Of a stretch of 64,000 nt of DNA, positions 52,848 to 64,000 are shown piece by piece. Position numbers and translations under genes: made by a program. The notes beneath the pieces were generated by a model. The model worked only from the letters and a program-made list of their open reading frames with translations. It had not been told where the DNA came from and made no database searches. The stretch is taken from positions 2,356,001 to 2,420,000 of the forward strand of contig JAGFMI010000003.1 in assembly GCA_021030905.1 (NCBI GenBank). Direction: 5' to 3'. Origin of the DNA: Pyrenula massariospora. Lineage: Eukaryota; Ascomycota; Eurotiomycetes; Pyrenulales; Pyrenulaceae. How positions within the stretch are numbered: position 1 is the stretch's first letter; each line of letters opens with the position of its first letter.

Positions 52848-53306
52848 TCACAATCTGTTCGATGATGAAAAGGCGCACCTGCAGGGGGGCTCTGACAGCA
52901 TATTGCAAGGATGGGGCATGACGATGATCTTCCAAGGCTCATCCACCGGGCATATTGCATTTGCCTCGACTGGGTAAGGAGGAAAATCACCGTCTTCCCT
53001 TTCTACCATTTCCACCTCTCCCAGCGCGGCTTCTCCCCCTTTGGTCACTTCATCCGCCTTAGCCACCGCTTGGCCGTTTATCGGCCGCTCTGAAACTCCA
53101 GAGCCTGGCTGTGTTTTCTTCTCCCGAGCTGCCTTAAGCTTCCTCTCAAGGTTGCTTCCCTGCAGATACCCGGGATCCTTATCTCGACCCATACCATATC
53201 TGGCAACAGCAAGAGGGGCATCGCCTTCAATGCCATCCACAGTGGAGTGACACCCCGAGGTAAACGATGCATCCTCCATCGTCAACTGGAGAAGTCCTGA
53301 AATCAT
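52848..53306 (-). CDS. hypothetical protein, doubtful
   Basis: 152 codons. Contains a moderately organised stretch (DKDPGYLQGSNLERKLKAAR, SGVSERPINGQAVAKADEV) of the kind seen in small conserved fungal proteins. The C-terminal third (PCNMLSEPPCRCAF) looks non-coding or follows an unseen intron. No family recognised. It lies divergently 296 bp from the sedolisin gene. Confidence 0.35.
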   Translation of the reverse strand: MISGLLQLTMEDASFTSGCHSTVDGIEGDAPLAVARYGMGRDKDPGYLQGSNLERKLKAAREKKTQPGSGVSERPINGQAVAKADEVTKGGEAALGEVEMVEREDGDFPPYPVEANAICPVDEPWKIIVMPHPCNMLSEPPCRCAFSSSNRL

Positions 53307-53602
53307 CCGATTGAATCACCTTCCCGAGAATGACTGGTTGTCCCGTTGATCTGGACGCTCCCCGTCGTGATTCGCTCCGTGGCATATAAACGGCGGACGG
53401 CATCTACCGCGTTTACAGGCAGTGCCAGGCAAGCTAAAAGAAGCTTTGACAGTGGAAGTAAACAGGAACACATGGAAGTTGAATACAAGTAGGCACGTTG
53501 ACCCTTACACGCGACTTGTAAGGCCCATTCCTCCGGTCCTCTTCCTTTCCGTCTTCCCTCTTGTCCCCTCTTTTCTTGGTCATTTGCGCGTAGATAGTTG
53601 AG

Positions 53603-55864
53603 ATGCGTTTTTCGTCTATTGCCCTCTTGGGCGCCTTCGCTGTCAGCGTAATTGCTGCGCCATCACCAGACAGATACGTTGTTCATGAGAAACGTGATGG
53701 CCAGGCCAAAGCATGGAAGAGGGGAAACAGGTTGCACAGTCGTGCTACATTGCCCATGAGAGTTGGACTGAAACAATCCAATCTCGACAAGGGACATGAG
53801 ATGCTGATGGGAGTGTGAGCACATCCACAAGCATCAGCGACACATGATGATCTAATTTCATTGTTTTAGCTCCGAACAAAACTCACCAAATTACGGAAAG
53901 TATTATACTGCCGAGGAGGTTACCGACATTTTTGCTCCAGCTAAAGAGTCTGTTGATGCTGTGAGAACCTGGCTCGAAAGCTCTGGAATATCTGCAGAGC
54001 GCGTTGTGCAAACCGGCAATAAGCAGTGGCTCGCGTTTGAGGCGTCTGTGGAGGAGGCAGAGAAGCTACTCAAGGCCAAGTACCATGTTTACGAGCATGG
54101 AAGGACTGGCAGGACACAGGTCGCTTGTGATGAGTACGTTCACAAAATTCCAAGTGCAATTTCCTACACACCTTGGAATTTGCCACGGGTTACTAGCTTG
54201 TTCTCACGTTGCCGAGTATGTGACATGCAGAAGGTGCTGACTATACGGTAGATACCACGTTCCGGCAAATGTAAAAGAGCACATTGATTACATCACTCCT
54301 GGTCTGAAACTTTTTGCCGGGACCGACAAGGCACGAACTCCACCGAAGGCGGAGAAACGATGGCAAGGACCAGCCAAAAATACTATCGGCAAACGGATCG
54401 ACGGTGTTACCATGGGCGACCCGGCCGTGGTCAAATCTGGTGGACCATTCAAAAAGCCAATGCCAATTGCAATGAGCGCTCTTGCGGCAGCATCAAACAC
54501 TTCAGCTCTAGTGAGCTGCGACCGAGTTATCTACCCAGGGTGTATCAAAGCTCTCTACAACATTACGGATGGCACAAAAAATGCAACCGGCAATGAGCTG
54601 GGTATTTTTGAGGACCTGGGCGACATCTATGCCACCCAGGATCTGGACGAATTCTTTGCGTTTCTCTATCCCCAGATTCCACAAGGTACAAAACCCAGGG
54701 ATGCCCCAATTGATGGTGCCATTGTTCCTGTCCCGAATCTTGCAGAAGCTGGTCTCGAATCCGCCCTCGACCTTCAAATTTCGTATCCTGTCATCTGGCC
54801 GCAGAATTCTGTCATCTTCCAAACCGACGACATTGTATATGAATCAAACTACACCTTCCAAGGCTTCCTGAATAACTTTTTTGATGCTATCGACGGATCG
54901 TACTGCACATACTCTGCCTATGGTGAAACTGGTAACTCAGATCTCGATCCTCCGTACCCTGACCCTGCTCCTGGTGGCTATAAAGGGGAGCTTCAATGCG
55001 GCGTCTACACTCCAACGAATGTAATCTCTATTTCTTACGGTGGCTCGGAAGCAGATCTCCCGTTCACTTACCAACGCCGTCAATGCAACGAGATTATGAA
55101 GCTTGGCATGCAAGGCATCAGCGTTGTGGTATCCAGCGGTGATTACGGTGTTGCAGGATTCCCTGGCGACCCAACTGCCAACGGCTGCTTGGGTGATGGA
55201 AGCATTTTCAATCCACAATTCCCTACCAACTGTCCGTATATCACTAGCTTAGGAGCGACGTTCCTACCTGAAGGCGCCGACGTATTCAAGGACGAGGAAA
55301 TTGCCGTCAACCGCTTCTACTCTGGTGGTGGATTCTCGAACATCTACGAGGCACCTACGTGGCAAACAGACTTCATTGCTACATATTTTGAGACCTCTGA
55401 CCCAGGCTATCCATACTACTCGACCACCGACAATCAAACGGTTGGTGCAAATGGCGGAATCTACAACCGAATTGGCCGTGGTATCCCCGACTTTGGAGCC
55501 AACGGTGACAACGCCTTCGTCTTTGCTGGTGGCGAGCCTACCCTTGTTGGTGGTACATCTGAATCTGCGCCTGTCTTTGCCGCCATCTTGACTCGCGTCA
55601 ACGAGGAGAGGATTGCCGCTGGGAAATCGACTGTTGGGTTTGTGAATCCACTCTTGGTACGTTCCCCTCTTTAAATTTAGCCTGAAGCATTTGTCTAACA
55701 GAAAACAGTACGCCAACCCGCAAGTTTTCCACGACATCACCGAAGGTGCCAACCCAGGTTGCGGTACCAATGGATTCTCCGTCGCGGCGGGATGGGATCC
55801 GGTAACTGGCCTGGGGACACCGAATTATCCTGATGTATTGGATCTGTTTCTGTCGCAGCCCTAA
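53603..55864 (+). CDS. secreted sedolisin (S53), tripeptidyl-peptidase-like
   Basis: Exons 53603-53814, 53870-54133, 54252-55656 and 55709-55864 (678 aa); introns of 55, 118 and 52 nt. Signal peptide MRFSSIALLGAFAVSVIAAP. The pro-domain has LKQSNLDKGHEMLMGVSEQN and SPNYGKYYTAEEV, with an activation region near ITPG. The peptidase part shows Glu and Asp of the catalytic triad in AGLESALDLQISYP, the oxyanion Asp in VVVSSGDYGVAG, Ser in GGTSESAPVFAA and a calcium site near the C-terminus (FHDITEGANPG and GWDPVTGLGTP). Acid-acting extracellular enzyme releasing tripeptides or cutting proteins. Length is usual for fungal sedolisins. Confidence 0.95.
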
Positions 55865-57203
55865 ACAATGTATGAGAATGAAGGACGATGGCTGATGATA
55901 ATTTGATTCGATCCTTGAATAATCTGATGTGATCTACATTAGAGGATAACTGAAATGTATATTTTTATGACCATCAAACCTGTCAATAATGTTAGAGTCG
56001 CCTCCGTGAAGTGTTTGCAATGCCTCCAGTCTCGATCAGATGCGAGCCACGCTCATCGAAGAGTAGGTAATCATTCATGGTCTTTCTTGCTACGTTACCC
56101 ATCAACTCGAGCTCGTTGGTACGAAGACGTTGATTGAGAAAGTCAGTCAATACGATGTTAGTAGGAATCCCACACATCCCTCTTGCAGGACCGTGTCGCA
56201 CTCCTTCCTCCTTCCATCTCAGCTGTCGAGGCTGAGTTCCCCACGCCCAAAGGGGGAAACGGGGGCGGAATTCGGGAAAACTGCGGTTAGACTATTCGGG
56301 GGGACCACGGCCCAAACCTGCTAGTGCTAGTCTTCGGCCCCTTCGTGCCTTTCTCCAGCCTCTTTTCACGTTATGAGAAACGCAGGATTATGTGCTTCAC
56401 TGCCCACCCGAGCAACATGTCTCCGATAAAGTTGTTACACGAGATATGATCGACTTTGACTTCGTTTGACGTCACCTTTTCTCCATGCAATGCGGTTTAG
56501 GAATCATACAACGGATCCGCACTGCAGACGCCTTAGGTTGGGTCTCCCAACGACACTCTCATTTCTCCCAACATATGTCAATCTCTACTACCTATTATTG
56601 CACTGTCAGAAGCTCTTTTACGTCAGCGTTTCAATAGTCGTTTTCTTGTTTGCAATCGTAGGACTCGAATGCCGATCTCGCCGTACAGACCAGCATAATA
56701 ATTGAACGGTATTTTGGGAGTCTGGTTCGGGGCTGATATTCCTTGTTTCTTTTGCTGGTGGGGGCCGTCAGTGGCTACTGGCAGAAGCCTGACCTTGCTC
56801 TTTTGGCTGCACGACATAGACTTCGTCCTCCCTAGCTCTGAAAAGTAGCCCCAAACAGTCAGAAAAGCTAGGAAAGGTAGGTGTGGGTATGAGTGCTCGC
56901 TACGCCGTGTTGCTGTGTGGAACGCTGGAGAATGTATTGGATGAAGTCTGAAGTAAGTGGAGCTGTTGCGTTGCATTTTGAAAACTGGAGTGAGCGAAGG
57001 TAGACGAGAATAGCCGTGAAGTCTTATTACCTGATCGCTACTGCCGCCGATGAAGTTATCTTTAAGACCCGGTGTTGAGCTACTAGGGCACCTGACCTTC
57101 ACAGACCAAGTCATCTCTCCTATTCTCCGTAACCGTGTTGGCTCTTGAGTAGCCGGTCTCTCAAGTTTATTTTGTACAAATTTGTTGCTTGCTTTATATC
57201 GAA
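55865..57203. other. intergenic, nothing confirmed
   Basis: 1.34 kb. A 163-codon minus-strand frame (56623-57114) has no start context, domain or conserved pattern that I recognise and is not called. Confidence 0.45.
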
Positions 57204-59140
57204 ATGAATTCTTTGAACGGACCTGAACAACCGATCAAGGCCAAACGGGTCGCCATCGTCGGCGGTGGCGTCTCTGGTCTGGCAGCACTATGGGCCCTAG
57301 AAAGCTCACCTCACAAGGCCGACCTCTTCGAAGCATCAGACCGACTCGGTGGTCATGCCAACACTGCAACGTTTACCTACAAGGGCAGATCGATCCCTGT
57401 GGACACTGGCTTCATCGCCTATAACGAGAATAATTACCGTCAGTCACGCCACCCTCACTTCCCCTTCAATTGAATTAACAAGCATATCAAAGCCAACTTC
57501 TCTGCCTTCCTCAAGCAACTCAACATCCCTACCACAAAATCAGACAATTCCTTCTCCTTCTACCGCCCCTCCGATGGCCTGACCTGGTCTTCCCGCTCTT
57601 TCTCCCACTTCTTCGCCCAACGCCGCCGCCTCTTCTCCCCGCGCCACTGGAGCGTCCTCTTCAGCATTAACCGCTTCAATCACTTTGCTCTCGACCTTCT
57701 CCGCCACCCCACTGACGAGTCCATTTCCCAGTATCTCGACCGAGAAGGCTATCCGCCGGAATTCCGGGATGACTTCCTGATCCCGCTGTGTGCGGGGATC
57801 TGGTCCGCGCCTCTCGGCGAGTTTAGCCTGAAATTCCCAGCGGAGACAGTGGTGCGGTATATGTGGAATCATGAGTTGTTGAGGGCGACGGGGGGGCCGG
57901 CGCGGTGGCGGACGATTGAGGGGGGTTCGAGGGTTTATATCCAGCGATTATTGGAGAATATTGAGACGGGAAGGGTATATACAGGGATGCCTGTCGTCTG
58001 TTTTCGGGAGGCGGCCTCGGATAAGTATGTTCTCGGGTTTGAGAACGGTGAGGAAAGGGAGTACGACCACGTCATTTTCGCGACCCATGCGGACGTTACG
58101 CGGAAGATCCTTGGCAAGGCGGCGACGGCGCAAGAAGCGAGGGTGCTGGAGGCGTTTGAGTACAGCGACAATGAGGTCGTGCTGCATTCGGATACATCGG
58201 TAAGTCCTCTCTGGTTTCAAGCTTTCTGAGTCTTTCCTATCATTACCCCGTTCCTTCGAAGTAACCCCCACTCCATCGCACCCCCCTTCCCACTCACTTT
58301 CTCATTCACATATCCCTTCACTAACGACTTTCCAAATCCATCCAGCTCATGCCCCCAAACCCCAAAACCTGGTCAAGCTGGAACTATCTCCATCTCCCCT
58401 CCCCCCCTTCATCCCCCCCCTCCGCTCCCGATCCCCCGGTAAGCATAACATTCAACATGTCCACCCTCCAACCCCACACCTCCCCCTCCCCCTCCCCCAA
58501 TCCACGTCCTATCCTGGTAACACTCAACCCGCCCCCCACCCACCCCCCAGCCCCCCACACAGTCCAAGGCCGCTGGTCCTTCCGCCACCCCCTCTTCAGC
58601 GCAGCAGCACGACACGCGCAGGACGAACTTGCGCAGATGAATCGGCGCCGGGCGGGTCATGTTGGGCAGGATATGCCAGGCTGGGATGATCGGAGGCGGG
58701 TGAGCTTTGCGGGGGCGTGGACGGGGTTTGCGTTCCATGAGGATGGGTGGCGGAGCGGGGTGGTTGCTGCGAGGGCCGTGGGAGGCGTGCAATATGAAGT
58801 AGATACTGGGGCTAGCAAGACGATGTGGAGGGGAGAGATCGAACGGTATGGGTGGAGGGTTTTGGCTGGACGGGGTTTGATAACGGGGGTCTTGTTGCTT
58901 GGGCGGGTTTGCGGGCTCGTGTGGTGGGCCGTTACCGTACCATTCATGCTTTTTAAGAACGGGGTCGGAGCTGCGGCGGTACTATTGGGAATACTCGCTG
59001 ACATTCTGCTGGAAAGTGTGGTGCTCACGGGGGATGTGGTCTGGCCGGCCGGGGGAGTCTCAGGCTCACTTGGATCCATGAGTGAAAGGCTGTGGAGGAC
59101 GTGCACATGGAAGCGGAGAGAGGGGGAGAAGACTGCGTGA
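57204..59140 (+). CDS. FAD-dependent amine-oxidase-like protein (COG2907 type)
   Basis: Exons 57204-57438, 57493-58199 and 58346-59140 (578 aa); introns 54 and 146 nt, donors GTCAGT and GTAAGT. The FAD dinucleotide motif is KRVAIVGGGVSGLAALWALE (Gly20, 22, 25), then LFEASDRLGGHANT and PVDTGFIAYNENNY. The middle has PLCAGIWSAPLGEFSLKFPA, IEGGSRVYIQRLLENI and YDHVIFATHAD; the second FAD site is VSFAGAWTGFAFHEDG. This is the group of NAD/FAD-binding oxidases that in bacteria sit beside cyclopropane-fatty-acid synthase genes. Odd points: a Pro/Ser-rich insert in exon 3 and two hydrophobic C-terminal segments (around 500-550) that suggest membrane attachment. Confidence 0.88.
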
Positions 59141-60198
59141 ACGACGACCGTGGCCGAAAATGTTGTGAATATGGCGGCTTGGACTCGGTTCTGTTCCTAC
59201 ATAGGCGAGCAGGGTTTTATACTCAGCATATACTCTATAACGCTATAGACCAGATGAGACCTGACATATATATTACATCTCATCTAAAATAAATAAACTC
59301 TAACCGTGTGAATGATCAACATCTACTCCTACCCATTCTTTCCTCTCCTCTCCCATTCTGTGCTCTTTTATCCCATCCTCCCCTCTTCTATCCCATTCTA
59401 TCCTATTTTATCCTTTCCTCTCCTACCCCATCCTCTCTCATCCACTCCTATCCCATCCCATCCTCCCCTATCCTCCCCTACCCTACTTTATCCCTTCTAG
59501 ATCCTAACCCCACAAACCCACCGATAGACCACAGTTCAACAGACCAACAAAACAACCCCCTTAAAAAAAGGACACAGCCTGTCCAAAACATCCCCTCCAT
59601 CAGATATATTAGAGGCCTAAATCCCTCCCCTCTTCTCGTCACCATCCACGCAACTTCCAAACCGCAGTGAGTAATTCTCTTCCCTCCAGGATCCACCGCG
59701 AGTCTATCCCGAGCCATTCATTCTCTGTTGTCTTGCATACGTATGGACAAGTGGGCTCGATACAAATCTGGTCGACTTCGATTCTCTGTACTGCCAGGCC
59801 TGGTAGTGCATTTGTCTTTTCGATTGTCCTGCGGGTAGGAGTACTTGCACGAAGAGTACATGCTATGGGGGAGTTTTTCGTTTCTGGGTAGGAGGTCAAG
59901 TAGACGGATGGATGGATGGGAGGGGGATAGGATAAGTCGTGGGGTATGGCTAAAAGATTTGTAACTGACTAAATGCTTTACCCGTTTCAGCGTGAGCCAA
60001 ACAAGCTAGATAGACGACGTTGGCCGTTTCCTTTTCCCTTTCCCTTTCCCACCGAAATTTATAGGTCAATGCAGTATTGTATTCTGAACGCCCCCGTCCG
60101 GTTCTGTCCAAACGCCGTGACATGTTATGCGCTGCCCTGCCGTATACTCGTCCGTCTGACCTCCTATCATATAACGCGGTCCCTCCAAGATTTGCCCC
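59141..60198. other. intergenic with pyrimidine-rich microsatellite
   Basis: About 1.06 kb. Holds the repeat at 59325-59500 and a short CCCTTT run near 60,027-60,051. No gene. Confidence 0.5.
59325..59500 (+). repeat. degenerate TCCTA/TCCCA pyrimidine repeat
   Basis: About 175 bp of imperfect pentamer repeats (TCCCA, TCCTA, TCCTC) almost free of G. The open frames across it are composition artefacts. Confidence 0.85.
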
Positions 60199-60789
60199 TC
60201 ACAGACTCAACCGGTCCAAACTCCTCTGCCGCCCTTGCGGCGCAGGCGAGATCAAGCCTAGTCTGTAAAACCTCTCTTCACCAGTCCCCGTCCGCCCGCC
60301 GATGTACCATTTTTCCGAGCCCAGAGCGTCTCGGAAGCCACCTGATGAGGAGGAGCTGTCGGAGCCGCGCCGCTGTCGTCCTCGTAAAGGTGTAGAGGCG
60401 CCGGCTGGTGGGGACATGCCGAGGCTGCTGAGAGGGGTGGTGACGCCTGGGGAGCGGGCGAGGGAGGAGGTAGGAGGGTGGAGATGGGATGTTGAAGGGG
60501 GGGCGGGTTGGGAAGTGGAGGTGTTTGTAGAGGAGCTTTGAATTGGGTCTGGAGCGTGGTTTGACTGTGAGGAGGATGGCTTTGTGGTGGTTATGGTTCG
60601 AGTAGCTGAGGATGGAGCGGCTGTCTGGGCGTGTGAGGAGGCTGCGGTGGTGAAGTTGGTGGCGCTTAGGCCGCTCGAACCTGGTGATGCTGGACCGGAG
60701 GATGATGAGGCTTTGAAGGTGGGGTTTGAGCGGGCGCGGAAGGCAGAGAGGAAGCTGGCGAAAAAAGGTCGGTTGGTTGGAGCGGGCAT
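60199..60789 (-). CDS. Ser-rich hypothetical protein with conserved tail
   Basis: Intronless, 196 aa. A basic start (FFASFLSAFRARSNPTF) is followed by ~110 residues of Ser/Thr/Pro/Ala-rich disordered sequence. A more ordered tail reads GFRDALGSEKWYIGGRTGTG, EERFYRLGLISP and RSLDRLSL. The tail looks like the conserved part of a small fungal protein of unknown function; the disordered part varies freely in such proteins. No signal peptide or membrane segment. Confidence 0.55.
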   Translation of the reverse strand: MPAPTNRPFFASFLSAFRARSNPTFKASSSSGPASPGSSGLSATNFTTAASSHAQTAAPSSATRTITTTKPSSSQSNHAPDPIQSSSTNTSTSQPAPPSTSHLHPPTSSLARSPGVTTPLSSLGMSPPAGASTPLRGRQRRGSDSSSSSGGFRDALGSEKWYIGGRTGTGEERFYRLGLISPAPQGRQRSLDRLSL

Positions 60790-61735
60790 CTTGGGATGTG
60801 AAATAAGGTGTAGAGGAAAATTGAGAGACGTATTTCAGCCCCTCGGGGGAGTAGATCCACTTCTTTATAGGAGATATTTGAGTCTCAATTTATGTGTAAG
60901 GTTGAAGATATTCTTAAAGGGAGCCCTTTCCTGCAGCTTTCGTTGTATCACCCGTGGCCTCAAATAAGGCTCGTAGATCCACTTCGCTGCTGCTTGCGGG
61001 GTGATAGTGGGTAAGGTCGTGGCGGGCAGGTCGCATATGCGAGTCAAGAGACTTTGGAGAGTCCGGGAGACTCCGTTTGGTCCTAAAGCTTGATATCCTA
61101 TCGGGCCAGTATGACTGAGCGGATTACCAAGAATGCAGCAGCAGCGACAAGCAATCTTTCAGGTTGGTTCGATTGTTGTTTCGATGGTGTTGGAGTTTTT
61201 CTAGAGGTGAGGTGGCAGGTCAGGGTTCGGATACATTACTCGAAGGGACTGTCTCAGCTCCAGCGTGCATCTTTTTTTCCTTATGAATTGATCAAGCCGA
61301 GCGTTGGCTGGGCGTGGGGAAGGGCTGAGGGGGTGATTCTTTTGCAGATAATCATTAATGGGCTGTAGTTGAGGACAAGGAACAAACCGGGTGCTCGGAA
61401 GCGATGACATCGCCGCAATCGTTGGTTCGCTCCGGCCACCCGGCAGACGCTTTTCCACAGCCCCTCTGCAAGAAACAATCACAGAACCTCGACACAACTC
61501 CTCACGCGAACAACACTGAGCCTATCGCAGATAAACACCATCATTAAGATTTCACCCTTCTGCCGGTATGGTAATCTGTAGCGACGCCGTTGGGAATTGA
61601 CAAAGAACCTCGTAATATCTCCGCATGTGACGGTCCCGGAGCTGAGCTCTATGACTATGGCCTTCGGGTAATAAGCGCTTTGAAAACCCGCCGAATGAAT
61701 ATTTACATGTTCAGATCCAAGTGGATCGCAAACAC
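60790..61735. other. intergenic, nothing recognised
   Basis: About 950 bp; a 92-codon plus-strand frame (61090-61368) has no supporting feature. Confidence 0.4.
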
Positions 61736-62652
61736 TCACTGCACCGAATCTCCGTCTTCCTCCTCCACATCCTCCCGATCCTCCCTCTCTGAATTTTCTC
61801 CGTCCTCCTCCCTAGCTTCCTCTCTGTCCTCCTCTCCATCCTCGTCCTTATCATCCTCCACGCCAGTCAACGAACTTGAAGCCATCGTATTTGCATTGTT
61901 TAGCCCAAGACCCATTAGAAATTGATTCCGGTTCTCAATGAAATCCTCATTCCTCTCCTCTAGCTCTCTGTCCTGCTCTGAGTCCTCCTCATCGTCTCCC
62001 TCAGGACCCTCCCCGTCCTCCCCACCAACCCACTCCCACACAGGCTCAAGTTCGTGGGCGCTTAAGACATGATTCCTTAGAAACCAGCCATTCTCAGAGG
62101 TGTACCTAACCACGGAAAAGTCACTTCTCCTTGACTGGAGCTGATGTTTCTTTTGCGGGCACCAGGTTTCCGACTTATCGTTTTCGTTGTCCCATGCGAG
62201 GTACCAGTTCTTCTTGATCGAGTGGCAGCCACCAGCGAGCCAGAGCCGGTCGCAGATAGAGCAGAGCTTGAGAAGTTTAGGAGCAAAGTCTGGACGTGTG
62301 GCGGTGTTGTTGATGGAGAATTCGGGCATCGAGACGAGGAGTGCGGCTCCGAGGGTTGATTTGCAGGTTAGAGCGAGGCGGATAGCATTAAGGGCGGAAA
62401 GGTCATCTGGATCGCTGACTAAGTGATGGAGGATCATGGCTAGAATTTCAACGGGGAATTTTGAAAGATTATTGCTGGGTTTCTGGCGGGGTCGGAGCTT
62501 AATTGACTTCAAGGGTTGGAAATTAGCGGAGAAGAGATTCGTGTAGATAGGGATGGGTGTCGGGGGCGGACCTTCGGAATGAAAATGAGTGCATTCTGAG
62601 GTGTTGGGGTGGTATAGTAGGCCAAGAGGAAATTGTCAAGGATGTGCTCCAT
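61736..62652 (-). CDS. F-box-like protein with acidic tail
   Basis: The main exon 61736-62506 has no ATG before its F-box. A first exon 62572-62652 (MEHILDNFLLAYYTTPTPQN) joined over a 65-nt intron gives a start, in phase 0 and with a GCTAAT branch, though the GTCCGC donor is weak (283 aa). The F-box-like part is LSKFPVEILAMILHHLV, AIRLALTCKS. A Cys/His cluster follows (LCSICDRLWLAGGCH, WCPQKKH), then a very long Glu/Asp tail with EDRE/EDGE repeats. Not closely related to the other F-box genes here. The role beyond an SCF link is unknown. Confidence 0.65.
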
Positions 62653-63565
62653 GACAACCAATAGCTGGGAAAGCTCCTGCGAGGGGAGAGAGAGCTCGCA
62701 GTCTTGAAGAGAGGAAAGAAATGAAGTTCGTTGGAATTGTATCTGGATAATGTAGATTGCTTAGGAGAGCGGTTCGAATTTAATCCTACGGAAATCATTT
62801 AGGCAAAGGGAACGAGCAAAAACACTTTCTCTGAGCTAAGCGTGAAAGCCTAATAAAGAAGAGGTATACGATATGTCACCGGTGAGAGGTGATGAAGCCT
62901 GGCTCGCTGATCACGTTTCACACCTCATGGTATTCCTCCCGCGTGTTTGTGTGAGGTGCTCAATTGCCTCGGCCAACCCATTAGAAGATGAAGATCTAGA
63001 AGATAGCCCCATCTCTTCATTGTGAAAAGTGCTTCGTTTCACTTGTCTAGCTACACGCGGAATATATTCTGCACATCATATAAGATTTTTGATAGTTCAG
63101 ACGGGGTGAATCGGCCCAGACACGGTTGATGTCGCCTTAGTATTCCGCGGTCAGCTGTCTTAGCGTTTGTTGCCGTCTTTATGCTCGTTGCCGTTTTTAT
63201 GCAGCATCAGCAAGCAGTACTTCTCCGATACCGAGGATACGTAATCGCCGAGGTAAACAACGGAATATAATTCTCGGAGAACAAGTTTGATCAATGGCTG
63301 GTTGTTTGGGGGCTCCAAAGAGTCTGCCGCTTGCTTGAAATCGATGTACGCGCAAGCTGAACGAAGAGGGATTTCAGCATGATCGCTACACGGTGATTAT
63401 AAAGATTGGATCGTTCTCGGCTTCAGCTACTCAGCTACCGACTGGCGTTCGGGCCAGCAAACGGCCCGATGATCGGCCCGGTCCCTCGCTACAACAGCCA
63501 CTTGGGACGCTAGCACGGTGGCTTTTTCTACCTTATCAGTACATTCATGGATAGAGAAGCGTGAA
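62653..63565. other. intergenic, nothing recognised
   Basis: About 910 bp between the F-box-like and dihydroorotate dehydrogenase genes; divergent promoters expected, no site named. Confidence 0.4.
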
Positions 63566-64000
63566 ATGAATAGGATTGGGTCTAGGCTGTGCAATGCTCC
63601 GAGAAATTCAATTCTCAAAAGATGCTTATTTCAGCCTCCCCGTTGCCAATACGCGTCTACGTCAGCCCGTGCTACAGCCGAGGGCAATTCGCTTGTGACT
63701 CGTTTGAAGACTCTCTTCTATGGCACAACATTTGCTCTCGCATTAGGCATCGGATACATCTACATCACCGATACACGAGCCAGCGCCCACCGCTGGATCG
63801 TTGTTCCTGCCTTGCGAGCTATCTATCCGGATGCTGAAGATGCACACCATGCAGGCAATAAAGCCCTCAAAAACCTCTGGCAATGGGGCCTGTATCCACG
63901 AGAACGTGGGGACCCGGACAAAACAGGTGACTTGGCGGTTGAAGTATTTGGTCACTCGCTTGTGAATCCAATCGGTACCTCTGGAGGAATCGACAAGAAC
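63566..64000 (+). CDS. dihydroorotate dehydrogenase, mitochondrial class 2 (5' part)
   Basis: Open from ATG 63566 to the window edge (145 codons), cut by the edge and not broken. The start MNRIGSRLCNAPRNSILKRC is an Arg-rich mitochondrial presequence. A transmembrane helix follows (LFYGTTFALALGIGYIYI), then the enzyme N-terminus: RASAHRWIVVPALRAIYPDA, LYPRERGDPDKTG, LAVEVFGHSLVNPIGTSGGI and DKN. It oxidises dihydroorotate to orotate in pyrimidine synthesis, passing electrons to ubiquinone at the inner mitochondrial membrane. Most relatives have S-A-G-I-D-K where this has S-G-G-I-D-K. The catalytic Ser and substrate loops lie beyond the window. Confidence 0.9.
   Translation, partial: MNRIGSRLCNAPRNSILKRCLFQPPRCQYASTSARATAEGNSLVTRLKTLFYGTTFALALGIGYIYITDTRASAHRWIVVPALRAIYPDAEDAHHAGNKALKNLWQWGLYPRERGDPDKTGDLAVEVFGHSLVNPIGTSGGIDKN

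Noticed and set aside
56623-57114. 163-codon minus-strand frame in an intergenic region
   Set aside because: No domain, signal or splice support, and mixed composition; may be chance.
59308-59670. 120-codon plus-strand frame
   Set aside because: Produced by the pyrimidine microsatellite; Ser/Pro/Leu low complexity only.
1-64000. CRISPR arrays, intact transposons, LTR elements
   Set aside because: No regularly spaced repeats, transposase or reverse transcriptase motifs, or long terminal repeats were seen on reading.

Overview
The window is nuclear DNA of a filamentous ascomycete (Pezizomycotina). Genes are compact and sit on both strands. Introns are short, mostly 45-75 nt, with GTRNGY-type donors and CTAAC/CTAAT-type branch sites. 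The gene set is typical of that group: an augmin HAUS6 subunit, a cytochrome-b5-fused delta-9 desaturase, a sedolisin, an S28 peptidase, an Aspzincin-like protease, a fungal STAND N-terminal domain and many F-box proteins. I cannot name the genus. No intact mobile element, CRISPR array or confident tRNA gene was seen.

Left arm, 0-16 kb (accessory). A predicted secreted protein with a possible deaminase fold (0.4-1.25 kb) is followed by a 75-bp tRNA-like direct repeat in AT-rich DNA and an LRR-like F-box gene. From 3.6 to 13.5 kb lies the most unusual part of the window. A two-gene module is present three times. Each module has an intronless minus-strand gene 'A' (acidic coiled-coil protein, no family recognised) divergently paired with an intronless plus-strand gene 'B' (basic tail plus a DUF6590-like core). 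A broken 3' piece of a fourth A gene lies beside the array. A two-exon F-box gene follows at 14.6-15.7 kb.

Middle, 16-41 kb (largely housekeeping). In order: a STEEP1-like protein, a GNAT acetyltransferase with a signal-like N-terminus, the Cdc4-type myosin light chain, a CoA-binding-domain protein, an M3 oligopeptidase, a six-exon secreted zincin protease, the delta-9 desaturase, a second copy of the two-exon F-box family, a secreted DUF7907-like protein, a tandem pair of cysteine-rich F-box proteins, HAUS6, an HD-domain 5'-nucleotidase and a Fhit-like hydrolase.

Right arm, 42-64 kb. In order: a secreted S28 serine peptidase, a solitary STAND N-terminal-domain protein, a small secreted protein, a divergent pair of sugar-phosphate isomerases (TIM-like and RpiB-like), a CHIP-type TPR/U-box ubiquitin ligase, acyl-CoA-binding protein, a sedolisin, an FAD amine-oxidase-like protein, a Ser-rich hypothetical, an F-box-like protein and the 5' part of dihydroorotate dehydrogenase, cut by the window edge.

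Exon joins were worked out by eye from reading frames, splice signals and expected family sequence. Transcripts would be needed to confirm them.
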